A stretch of DNA of 7,021 nucleotides, taken from the NCBI GenBank assembly GCA_041493205.1, contig JBGPYM010000167.1:1-7021 (forward strand). Reading direction: 5' to 3'. Below are positions 1-6,176 of this stretch, in pieces. A model generated the notes under the pieces. That model did no database searches and was not told the origin of the DNA. It worked only from the letters and a program-made list of their open reading frames with translations. This stretch comes from JBGPYM01 sp041493205 (GTDB lineage: Bacteria; Bacteroidota; Ignavibacteria; UBA10030; UBA6906). The position numbers were made by a program, and so were the translations under genes. Numbering within the stretch: position 1 is the first letter of the stretch; every line of letters starts with the position of its first letter.

Positions 1-482
1 CCGAACATCACGCCAATGTGGATATTGTACGCGCGGTAGCTGAACTGCCCCCAGGTGGTCATAAGCCAGACGATCACGGCGATGAGGACGAATCCAATCG
101 CGCCGAATGTCCGGATATTTTTTCCGAGTCCGCTTTTCGCGAGGGGGTCATACAGTGCAAAGGGGAGGAGGGAGACAATGACCATGACAATGCTTCCTGC
201 GCCCCATCCCTCCACGCCCTGTTCGAACATCAGTCCGCCGTGGTAGAACACAAGCATGAGAAGCAGCAGGCCCGCCGCGTATGTCCAGACCGCCCCCCAG
301 CGGAAGAAGAAGAGGGCACGCGGAAAGAGCTCGGGCGTGTATTTCTTCTTCGTGTCACCGTCCATTGTTGCGGCAAACGGAATGTTGACCCAGTTGAACC
401 AGTACAGCAGCCCGATCCACAGGATTCCCGCGACGATGTGAATCCAGCGGATCAGCACGCTGAGGATGTCCGTATATTCCAT
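1..482 (-). CDS. PuuD-like urate-oxidase N-terminal domain membrane protein (partial, C-terminus beyond window)
   Basis: The leftward reading frame begins at the ATG whose complement is 480-482 and stays open to the window edge, giving 160 complete residues. The start is supported by a GGAAGGA ribosome-binding site about 7 nt upstream. The protein is strongly hydrophobic, with four likely membrane segments at about residues 6-30, 58-80, 96-112 and 125-145. Motifs resemble the Urate_ox_N (DUF989/PuuD) family: RWIHIVAGILWIGLLYWFNW near residues 12-31, and YNIHIGVMFG at the right edge of what is visible. H15 and H155 are candidate conserved histidines. In Pseudomonas-type PuuD this membrane domain is followed by a cytochrome c domain and is associated with urate oxidation. 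Many bacteria have a short stand-alone version of unproven function, and which form this is cannot be told because the C-terminus is missing. It is transcribed away from the uronate cluster and is probably unrelated to it. Family confidence is good; urate activity is only inferred. Confidence 0.8.
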   Translation of the reverse strand, partial: MEYTDILSVLIRWIHIVAGILWIGLLYWFNWVNIPFAATMDGDTKKKYTPELFPRALFFFRWGAVWTYAAGLLLLMLVFYHGGLMFEQGVEGWGAGSIVMVIVSLLPFALYDPLAKSGLGKNIRTFGAIGFVLIAVIVWLMTTWGQFSYRAYNIHIGVMF

Positions 483-538
483 AGAGATTCCTTCCGTGGT
501 GGTTAAATTGGGTGTGAGTGGGAGGCGTGTTCGCCGCT

Positions 539-567
539 AACATAGCGATTCGCACAGGGAGATGCAA
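539..567 (-). promoter_or_regulatory. Predicted promoter of the PuuD-like gene
   Basis: On the minus strand a TTGCAT -35 (complement of 562-567) is followed by a 17-bp spacer and a TATGTT -10 (complement of 539-544). Transcription would start near 532, giving a leader of about 50 nt before the ATG at 482. The assignment rests only on consensus and spacing. Confidence 0.5.
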
Positions 568-571
568 TCTC
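559..571. repeat. 13-bp perfect palindrome GAGAT-GCA-ATCTC, candidate operator
   Basis: GAGAT (559-563) and ATCTC (567-571) are perfect inverted repeats around a 3-bp centre. The palindrome covers the whole predicted -35 of the leftward promoter, where a bound protein would be expected to repress. It does not resemble the 669-683 palindrome, so a different regulator would be involved. Short palindromes also occur by chance, so this is tentative. Confidence 0.35.
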
Positions 572-629
572 TTCGTGAAGTGCGTGGAGCGGTGTAACAT
601 GTTGATCGGTTATCACTTAGACCGCCCTC

Positions 630-660
630 TTGACTTGAGACCAGGTGAGGGGTATATTTG
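630..660 (+). promoter_or_regulatory. Predicted promoter of the uronate cluster
   Basis: TTGACT (630-635) and TATATT (653-658) are separated by exactly 17 bp, a near-ideal sigma70-like arrangement. The same stretch also reads TTG-N20-TATATTTG (630-660), which fits the Flavobacterium/Bacteroides consensus TTG-N(17-23)-TAnnTTTG. Transcription would start around 665-667. The position rules out the TTG at 658 as the start codon of the regulator, because that codon would lie in the -10 element. Confidence 0.65.
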
Positions 661-668
661 ACTAAGAC

Positions 669-683
669 GTATACCTGGTATAC
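669..683. promoter_or_regulatory. Perfect 15-bp palindromic operator GTATACC-T-GGTATAC
   Basis: GTATACC (669-675) and GGTATAC (677-683) are exact inverted repeats around a single central T. The site begins about 9 bp downstream of the -10 element and ends 4 bp before the regulator's ATG, a typical place for a repressor operator. GntR-family operators often carry GT-n-TA-n-AC cores, and GTATAC fits this twice. The most economical reading is autoregulation by the adjacent GntR-LacI protein, with control of the whole downstream cluster. The sequence is directly visible; the binding protein is inferred. Confidence 0.6.
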
Positions 684-687
684 CACC

Positions 688-1809
688 ATGAGCATCGACG
701 TCAGAAAACCCATCCCGCTCTACTTCCAGATCACCGAAGACCTCAGGCAGAAAATCACGGGGCTCCCGGCCGACGCGCGAATCGGTTCGCAGGCCGAGCT
801 TGCACGCCGTTACGGGGTAAGCCTGATCACCGTAAAGAAGGCGCTTGCTGATTTGATCAAGGAGGGCGTCCTGTACAGCCGGATGGGGAAGGGGACCTAC
901 GTCGCGCGGAAGCAGGCCGAGTTCCGCCTCTCGAAGACACGGGCGATCGGGATCGTGCTGCGGGACCTTTCGAGTCCGTTCTTCTCCATGATCGTGAAAG
1001 GCGTCGAGGAGGCCGCTTCGCAGCATGGATATAATATTCTTCTCTCCAACAGCGCCGACCGTGCGGAGAAGGAGGAACACCAGATCCGCCACTTCATCGA
1101 TCTGGGCGTCGGCGGACTGGTCATTGCCTCAATGACCCACGAGTACACCGCCACGAAAGCGCTCCGCGATCTCCATCGCAGGGGTTTCCCCTATGTCATG
1201 GTCTCGTATCTCTCTGACCCCGACATCGTCAGGGTCGGAACGGATCACTATCAGGGTGCCAGGATTGCGACGGACCATCTCGTGCAGCTCGGGTATACCC
1301 GCATCGGGTACATCAACGGCGAACAGGGAAACCTGGTGGGGGAAGAACGCCGTCGGGGCTATGAGGATGCGCTGGCGTCGCACGGCCTGACGCCGTCGCC
1401 GCAGGATCAGTACCGCCTCAGACTCCGCGGCGAAGAGAATGACTACCGGTCCGGCCGGGAAATCGGGGAGCTGCTTGCGGACCGGAAGGACCGGCCCGAA
1501 GCGCTGTTTGTCTACAACGACCTCGCAGCGCTCGGCCTCGAGCACGCCCTGCTCCAGCACGGGGTCCGCATCCCCGGCGATATCGCTGTCGTGGGGTTCG
1601 ATGACATCGGGCCGGCCGAGTATGCCCTCGTCCCGCTCACCACCATCCGGCAGCCCACCCACGAGCTCGGCACCACCGCGGTGGATGTCCTCCTCTCCCG
1701 GATCGCAGGAAAGGAAACTCCGGTCGTGTCGATCCTCAGGCCCCGCCTGGTCGTCCGTGCGTCGTGCGGTGCGACGGTCAGCGAAAATTCTCTCTCACAG
1801 AAAGGATAG
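688..1809 (+). CDS. GntR-LacI chimeric transcriptional regulator (AraR-like architecture)
   Basis: A 373-residue cytoplasmic regulator. Residues about 7-75 form a GntR-type winged helix-turn-helix: the PIPLYFQITEDLR start, SQAELARRYGVSLITVKKAL as the recognition region, and the GKGTYVA wing. Residues about 83-365 form a LacI/periplasmic-binding-protein-type effector domain, with RAIGIVL at the first strand, SPFFSMIVKGVEEAA, a VYNDLAALG-type motif, and VVGFDDI followed by LTTIRQP. B. subtilis AraR is the known prototype of this fusion; such proteins bind sugars or sugar derivatives and usually repress. The ATG at 688 is chosen because the protein then begins at the family's usual N-terminus, and because the alternative TTG at 658 lies in the promoter -10. 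No Shine-Dalgarno precedes 688 and the predicted leader is only about 20 nt. It is the first gene of the cluster, 4 bp before kduI, so it is probably autoregulated by an unsaturated-uronate or KDG-type inducer (inferred). Confidence 0.9.
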   Translation: MSIDVRKPIPLYFQITEDLRQKITGLPADARIGSQAELARRYGVSLITVKKALADLIKEGVLYSRMGKGTYVARKQAEFRLSKTRAIGIVLRDLSSPFFSMIVKGVEEAASQHGYNILLSNSADRAEKEEHQIRHFIDLGVGGLVIASMTHEYTATKALRDLHRRGFPYVMVSYLSDPDIVRVGTDHYQGARIATDHLVQLGYTRIGYINGEQGNLVGEERRRGYEDALASHGLTPSPQDQYRLRLRGEENDYRSGREIGELLADRKDRPEALFVYNDLAALGLEHALLQHGVRIPGDIAVVGFDDIGPAEYALVPLTTIRQPTHELGTTAVDVLLSRIAGKETPVVSILRPRLVVRASCGATVSENSLSQKG

Positions 1810-1813
1810 AACC

Positions 1814-2647
1814 ATGGACGTACGGCGATCCGCAGACCCGCGCGGGTTCGGAAGCATGAAGAGCGATGAACTCCGCGCTTCCTATCTGATCGACTCCCTG
1901 TTCGTTCCGGACGCCGTTCCGATGGTGTATTCCGACATCGACCGCTCGATCACCGGCACGGCTGTCCCGGTGCGGCAGCAGCTTGCCCTGACGAGTTCAA
2001 AAAAGGAGATGGCGGCCGCCTTCTTTGCAGAGCGGCGTGAAGCCGGCATCATCAATATCGGCGCCCCGGGAGTCGTTTCCATCGACGGCACGGAGTTCCC
2101 GATGGCCCCGACCGACATGCTCTATTGCGGCCGGGGATCGCGGGAAATCGTTTTCAGGAGCGCCGACCCTGCCCATCCCGCAAAATTCTATTTTGTCAGC
2201 TACCCGGCGCATCAGTCGTATCCCTCCATCCACCTTCGAAAATCCGATGCGGAGTCGGTGAGCCTGGGGAGCGCAGCCGGCGCGAACAAAAGGACCATCT
2301 ACAAGTATATTCGCCCTCCGGCGGTCCAGAGCTGCCAGCTCGTGATGGGGATGACCGTGCTGGAGGAGGGGAGCGTTTGGAACACGATGCCCCCGCACAC
2401 CCACCAGCGCCGCTCCGAAGTGTACATGTATTTCAATCTTCCCGCGGGCGCAGCGCTCTTCCACTTCATGGGGGAACCCGGACAGACGCGGCACATCATC
2501 ATGAAGAATGAACAGGCTGTGCTGTCGCCGAGCTGGTCGATCCATGCGGGAGTCGCGACGTCCGCATATTCGTTCGTCTGGGCGATGGGGGGAGAAAACC
2601 AGGCATTTGACGATATGGACGGTGTCGATCTGAACGACCTCACCTGA
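1814..2647 (+). CDS. kduI: 5-dehydro-4-deoxy-D-glucuronate isomerase KduI
   Basis: KduI is a cytoplasmic Zn-dependent cupin enzyme (EC 5.3.1.17). It converts 5-dehydro-4-deoxy-D-glucuronate, derived from the unsaturated uronates released by pectate and other polysaccharide lyases, into 3-deoxy-D-glycero-2,5-hexodiulosonate. The 277-residue product matches the length and plan of E. coli KduI (278 residues). It starts MDVR, carries ERREAGIINIGAPG early on, then WNTMPPHTHQRRSEVYMYFN, NEQAVLSPSWSIHAG, and ends with ENQAFDDMD. The metal ligands are present as H195, H197, E202 and H244, each one position below the E. coli residues H196, H198, E203 and H245. The start at 1814 has an AAAGGA ribosome-binding site (1801-1806) that overlaps the end of the regulator gene, implying coupled expression. 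A downstream in-frame ATG at 1856 would remove the conserved N-terminus. Nothing is missing or broken. Confidence 0.97.
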   Translation: MDVRRSADPRGFGSMKSDELRASYLIDSLFVPDAVPMVYSDIDRSITGTAVPVRQQLALTSSKKEMAAAFFAERREAGIINIGAPGVVSIDGTEFPMAPTDMLYCGRGSREIVFRSADPAHPAKFYFVSYPAHQSYPSIHLRKSDAESVSLGSAAGANKRTIYKYIRPPAVQSCQLVMGMTVLEEGSVWNTMPPHTHQRRSEVYMYFNLPAGAALFHFMGEPGQTRHIIMKNEQAVLSPSWSIHAGVATSAYSFVWAMGGENQAFDDMDGVDLNDLT

Positions 2648-2664
2648 AGAGAAAGCAGAGACCA

Positions 2665-3498
2665 ATGAACCTGAACGATCTTCATGCAATGTATGATTTT
2701 ACGGGCCGCACGATTGTCATCACGGGCGGTGCGGGGGTGCTCGGGGGGGAGATGGCGTGCGCGCTCGCGGGGTGCAATGCCAATGTCGTCATCATGGACC
2801 GCGATCCGGCGCTCGCGGACCGGTTGAAAGTCCGGCTGGAATCAACGGTGGGGAAGGCCATGATCGTCTACGGCGATGTCCTGCGGAAGGAAACGCTGGT
2901 TGCCGCCGCCGATGCTGTTCTTCGGGAATTCGGTTCGATCGACGCTCTCATCAACGCGGCCGGCGGGAACAACCCGCAGGCAACCGCAGGACCCGCACAG
3001 TCGTTCTTTGACCTTCCGGAGGAGGGACTCCGGCGTGCGGCCGACCTGAATCTTCTCGGGACCTTCCTCCCGAGCCAGGTGTTCGGCAAATATTTTGCAG
3101 AGAAGAAGCAGGGAACCATCCTCAACATCGCATCGATGGCGGGAATACGCCCCCTGACACGCGTCGTCGCATACTCGGCGGCCAAGGCGGCCGTGGCCAA
3201 TTTCACCCAATGGCTTGCAGTGTACATGGCACAGGAATATTCCCCGGCCATTCGCGTGAACGCCATCGCGCCCGGATTCTTTCTGACCGACCAGAACAGG
3301 TTCCTCCTGACGGAAAAGGAAACCGGTACGCTGACGGCCCGGGGGAAAAGGATCGTCGATCATACGCCCATGGCGCGGTTTGGAGAACCGGACGACCTCC
3401 TGGGGACGATGCTCTGGCTTCTCTCGCCGGCATCGCGGTTCGTGACGGGGATCGTCGTGCCGGTCGACGGCGGATTTTCGGCATATGGCGGCGTATAA
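2665..3498 (+). CDS. Short-chain dehydrogenase, probable D-mannonate/D-fructuronate oxidoreductase (YjmF-type) or KduD substitute
   Basis: A classical SDR of 277 residues. The Rossmann motif TGGAGVLG is at 20-27, followed by an acidic D45 at the end of the second strand, which favours NAD(H) over NADP(H). NAAG is at 97-100. The catalytic set is N129, S157, Y170 and K174 (YSAAK). The C-terminal half has RVNAIAPGFFLT, then an HTPMARFGEPDDLLGT stretch and VPVDGGF. The length and the GGNNPQAT (100-107), SQVFGK and GFFLTDQNRF motifs resemble B. subtilis YjmF, the SDR encoded with uxuA and assigned as D-mannonate oxidoreductase (fructuronate reductase). KduD is shorter (about 253 residues) and lacks these. 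The position directly after kduI would nevertheless suit reduction of 3-deoxy-D-glycero-2,5-hexodiulosonate to KDG. The start at 2665 gives the full N-terminus; its ribosome-binding site is weak, and ATG 2689 is an alternative. SDR family is certain; substrate is not. Confidence 0.9.
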   Translation: MNLNDLHAMYDFTGRTIVITGGAGVLGGEMACALAGCNANVVIMDRDPALADRLKVRLESTVGKAMIVYGDVLRKETLVAAADAVLREFGSIDALINAAGGNNPQATAGPAQSFFDLPEEGLRRAADLNLLGTFLPSQVFGKYFAEKKQGTILNIASMAGIRPLTRVVAYSAAKAAVANFTQWLAVYMAQEYSPAIRVNAIAPGFFLTDQNRFLLTEKETGTLTARGKRIVDHTPMARFGEPDDLLGTMLWLLSPASRFVTGIVVPVDGGFSAYGGV

Positions 3499-3513
3499 AC
3501 GAGAAGGCATCTC

Positions 3514-4776
3514 ATGAGCGCACACTGTATCGGACACGGGAACGCGCAGACGGTTCTGGAAGCGCGCGATGTGGAGGCGATCTGCGCCGAATCGCTCGGG
3601 GGACTGTCGCTCCACGGGAAGAGAGTCCTGGTGCTGATTCCGGACCACACGCGGCATGCACCGATCGATCTCTTCTTCCGCATCATCTTCGATACAATCG
3701 GGCACACAGTGAAATCGCTCGATTATCTCATTGCCACGGGGACGCACCGGGCCATGAGCAATGAGAGGATCCTGAACCACGTGGGAATCACCCGGGCGGA
3801 ACATGCCTCGACGTATTCCTCCGTCCGGTTTTTTAATCACGAATTCGACGATCCCGCGGCCCTCGCCTCCGTCGGAACGCTGCCAGGCGCAGAGGTCTCA
3901 GCGCTGACCGGGGGGCTTTTCACCCAGGATATTCCAATCACCCTGAACAAAAGGATATTCGAGTACGACCACCTGATCATGGTGACCCCGGTGGTGCCGC
4001 ACGAGGCGATGGGATTTGCAGGCGGAAACAAATACTTCTTCCCCGGCATTGCGGGTGTGAGCGTTCTCGAAACGTTCCACTGGCTTGCGGCGGTGATCAC
4101 CAATCCGGTCGTGAACGGCGTCAAGGACACGCCGACCCGGCGCGTGATCGACCGGGCGGCGCAAATGATCAGCGTCCCCAGGACCTGTTTTGCGTTTACG
4201 GTCAATGACGCCGGGAAAGTCGCCTGTCTGTATGCAGGGACGCCGGAAGAAGCGTGGTCGCGTGCCGCCGACTGTTCCGCCGAACTTCATATCAGGTACC
4301 TCGATGGGCCGCGGCGCCGGATTCTCGGCGTGACGCCGGAGATCTATGAAGACGTCTGGGTGGCCGGCAAGGCGATGTACAAGCTGGAACCGGTCGTTGC
4401 CGACGGCGGGGAACTCATCATTTACGGCCCGCAGGTGAAGGAACTGTCGTTTGTTCACGGCCGCGCGATCCGGAGGATCGGCTATCATGTGCGCGATTAT
4501 TTTGTCAATCAGTGGGACCGTTTTGCGGCCGAACCTAAACTTATCCTGGCCCATTCCACCAACGTCCGGGGGATCGGATCATACGGCGGCGGCAGGGAAG
4601 AGCCGCGCATCGCCGTGACTCTTGCGACAGGAATCCCGGAGGAGGTGTGCCGCAGTGTGAACCTCGGCTACCGCGACCCACGCACGATCGATCCGGGCGG
4701 CTGGAAGGAGGGCAGGGGGGACGCCGACATGGTGGTGGAAAATGCCGGGCAGGACCTGTACCGCCTGTCTCACTGA
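3514..4776 (+). CDS. LarA-superfamily nickel-pincer enzyme (lactate racemase-like, DUF2088), candidate sugar-acid 2-epimerase
   Basis: A 420-residue cytoplasmic protein of the lactate racemase (LarA) superfamily. In LarA the nickel-pincer nucleotide is bound covalently through K184, with H200 as a nickel ligand and H108/H174 as acid-base residues; D72 and R75 lie in a DxxR motif. Here the same pattern appears as D44 and R47 (DHTRH), H78 (ATGTHR), H163, K173 (GFAGGNKYFFPGIAG) and H189. The spacings H163-K173-H189 are 10 and 16, exactly as in LarA. The cofactor therefore should be used, supplied by LarB/LarC/LarE proteins not encoded in the window. Characterised superfamily members racemise or epimerise 2-hydroxy acids, including malate and D-gluconate. 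The uronate operon suggests a sugar acid such as D-mannonate/D-gluconate rather than lactate (inference). The start at 3514 has a GAGAAGG ribosome-binding site at 3501-3507, and the gene lies 15 bp after the SDR. Confidence 0.9.
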   Translation: MSAHCIGHGNAQTVLEARDVEAICAESLGGLSLHGKRVLVLIPDHTRHAPIDLFFRIIFDTIGHTVKSLDYLIATGTHRAMSNERILNHVGITRAEHASTYSSVRFFNHEFDDPAALASVGTLPGAEVSALTGGLFTQDIPITLNKRIFEYDHLIMVTPVVPHEAMGFAGGNKYFFPGIAGVSVLETFHWLAAVITNPVVNGVKDTPTRRVIDRAAQMISVPRTCFAFTVNDAGKVACLYAGTPEEAWSRAADCSAELHIRYLDGPRRRILGVTPEIYEDVWVAGKAMYKLEPVVADGGELIIYGPQVKELSFVHGRAIRRIGYHVRDYFVNQWDRFAAEPKLILAHSTNVRGIGSYGGGREEPRIAVTLATGIPEEVCRSVNLGYRDPRTIDPGGWKEGRGDADMVVENAGQDLYRLSH

Positions 4777-4797
4777 TCGATTCACTTTGTATACCGC

Positions 4798-4802
4798 AGG
4801 AG
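4798..4802 (+). promoter_or_regulatory. Ribosome-binding site deciding the DUF4861 start
   Basis: AGGAG ends 5 nt before the ATG at 4808. It supports that start over an in-frame ATG at 4742, which lies inside the preceding gene and would put 22 unrelated residues in front of a clear signal peptide. Confidence 0.7.
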
Positions 4803-4807
4803 AAACC

Positions 4808-5977
4808 ATGTACCGGTCTTTCATACTGATGCTCATAGTGCTGCTCACGGCGATCCCGGCAGGGGCACAGGAGCGGGGAGTGCGCGTGCGCGTCGACAAT
4901 CCCTCATTGTTCCCGCGGATCGACGAGTTAATCGAGGTGCCATGGAGTGATCTTCTCCGGTATGTTCCCACCCTTGCGCCATCCGGGTTTGCGGTGGAAG
5001 ACTCTGCGTCGGGAAAATCCCTTCCGTCGCAGGTGATCGACCTGGATGGGGACGGCAGGCCTGATCTCCTGCTGGTACGTGTTGCATTGCAACCCGGAGC
5101 GTCGGTCGCCTTTAATGTGGTCCGCTCATCCGCTCCCCCAGCCGCGCTCCCTTCGCTGACCGATGCGCGGTTCGTGCTCCCCCGCGAGGACCTGGCGTGG
5201 GAGAACGACCGCATCGCATTCAGAATGTACGGCCCTGCGCTTGCGAAAGAGGTGGATAACGGGATCGATGTCTGGACGAAGCGCGTGCGCTCCCTGATTG
5301 TTCAGAAGTGGTACAAAGCCGCACAGACGGCACTCCCCGGCCATGATCCGTACCATGAGGATCATGGCGAAGGTGCCGATTTCTTCGCCGTGGGACGATC
5401 CCTGGGGGCCGGCGCCTGCGCCCTCATCAGCGGTGATTCGCTTCTGCAGCCGGGAGTGTTTGCCGGCTACCGTATTATTGCGACGGGACCGCTCAGGGCC
5501 ATGTTTGAACTTTCGTACAATCCCGTGTTTCTGGGGACCCGAAAAGTCACGCAGAAGATGCGTATTGCGATCGATGCAGGGTCGAACTTCAACCGGATCG
5601 ATGTGCTGTTTGACGCGAAGGGCCCCGCACTGCCGTTCGCTGCAGGCGTCGTCAAGCGGAACGGGGTCACGGGGCACGCGGACAGCGGCTCCTGCGCTGC
5701 GAGTCTCTGGGGACTGACGACGGAGCGGCAGGAGGAGGGATTCCTCGGTACGGGGATCGTCATGCCGAAATCCATATGCCGCGGAATCAGGGAAACGCCG
5801 CTCCACCTCCTTGTCCTGGGAGTGGCGGAAGCGGGAAAAAGAGCAACATACTATGCGGGGGCCGGCTGGACGAGAGGCGGCGACTTCTCAACGGAAGAGG
5901 AGTGGATCCGCGCCCTTCGCACGTGCGCTTTGAAAATGGAATCGCCGCTCACGCTGACAGTCTCGGCGGCACACTAG
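4808..5977 (+). CDS. Secreted DUF4861-family protein
   Basis: A 389-residue exported protein. Residues 1-20 are a signal peptide (basic YR start, hydrophobic FILMLIVLLTAI, AGA cleavage site before QE), so it acts in the periplasm or outside. The body matches what I recognise as the DUF4861 family: WENDRIAFRMYGP (131-143), GIDVWTKRV (152-160), YHEDHGEGADFF (182-193, rich in candidate metal or catalytic residues) and GRSLGAGA (197-204). DLDGDGRPD at 78-86 resembles a Dx(D)xDG calcium-binding loop. No lipobox cysteine follows the signal peptide. The biochemical function of the family is not established to my knowledge; homologues occur in carbohydrate-degradation neighbourhoods of Bacteroidota-type genomes. 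The gene is 31 bp downstream of the LarA homologue and on the same strand, so it is probably the last gene of the uronate unit, perhaps processing a uronate-containing glycan. That role is inference. Confidence 0.82.
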   Translation: MYRSFILMLIVLLTAIPAGAQERGVRVRVDNPSLFPRIDELIEVPWSDLLRYVPTLAPSGFAVEDSASGKSLPSQVIDLDGDGRPDLLLVRVALQPGASVAFNVVRSSAPPAALPSLTDARFVLPREDLAWENDRIAFRMYGPALAKEVDNGIDVWTKRVRSLIVQKWYKAAQTALPGHDPYHEDHGEGADFFAVGRSLGAGACALISGDSLLQPGVFAGYRIIATGPLRAMFELSYNPVFLGTRKVTQKMRIAIDAGSNFNRIDVLFDAKGPALPFAAGVVKRNGVTGHADSGSCAASLWGLTTERQEEGFLGTGIVMPKSICRGIRETPLHLLVLGVAEAGKRATYYAGAGWTRGGDFSTEEEWIRALRTCALKMESPLTLTVSAAH

Positions 5978-6095
5978 CGCTCCCGCTCTCTCGTGAGGGA
6001 AAAGTCAGTATAACAAGAAGTTGTATTTGTCAAGTACCGCGCCAGGTCGCCTTGCCCTCCTGTGTTTCAAGGACATCCTCCTCCGATAATGAGTG

Positions 6096-6126
6096 TTGAC
6101 TGTCGGAAGCCGAAAATGTACCTTTC
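6096..6126 (+). promoter_or_regulatory. Tentative promoter of the C45-type hydrolase gene
   Basis: TTGACT (6096-6101) is followed after 17 bp by a weak TACCTT. Read as a Bacteroidota-type element it is TTG-N20-TACCTTTC, one mismatch from TAnnTTTG. It lies about 50 bp before the ATG at 6177. The rest of the 5978-6176 spacer holds no ORF, tRNA or strong terminator that I can see. A 5-bp stem near 5983-5997 lacks a following T-run. Confidence 0.35.
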
Positions 6127-6176
6127 CGCTCAAATTCATAGCTGAAAAATAGCCAAAAACAGGCCGGGAGAAGAAC

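Noticed and set aside
18..506. A 162-codon forward ORF opposite the PuuD-like gene.
   Set aside because: It is a charged, low-hydrophobicity sequence with no recognisable family. The opposite strand encodes a convincing membrane protein with a ribosome-binding site.
658..687. Upstream TTG start for the GntR-LacI regulator adding ten residues (MTKTYTWYTT).
   Set aside because: The TTG overlaps the -10 element and the added codons would encode the operator palindrome; the family N-terminus fits ATG 688.
2624..2685. Repeated LNDL-encoding sequence at the end of kduI and the start of the SDR, as a possible duplication.
   Set aside because: The similarity covers about a dozen bases, and both stretches fit their own protein families; probably coincidence.
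2842..3840. A 332-codon minus-strand ORF spanning the SDR and the LarA-like gene.
   Set aside because: It is a GC-driven antisense shadow crossing the junction of two well-supported genes; its composition is rich in Arg/Pro/Asp and has no known motifs.
4789..4795. A GTATACC half-site of the operator in the gap before the DUF4861 gene.
   Set aside because: It is only 7 bp without its inverted partner, about as frequent as chance in 7 kb, and another copy lies inside the regulator gene near 1284.
5983..5997. Possible transcription terminator after the DUF4861 gene.
   Set aside because: The stem is only about 5 bp (with a wobble pair) and is followed by an A-rich rather than T-rich tract.
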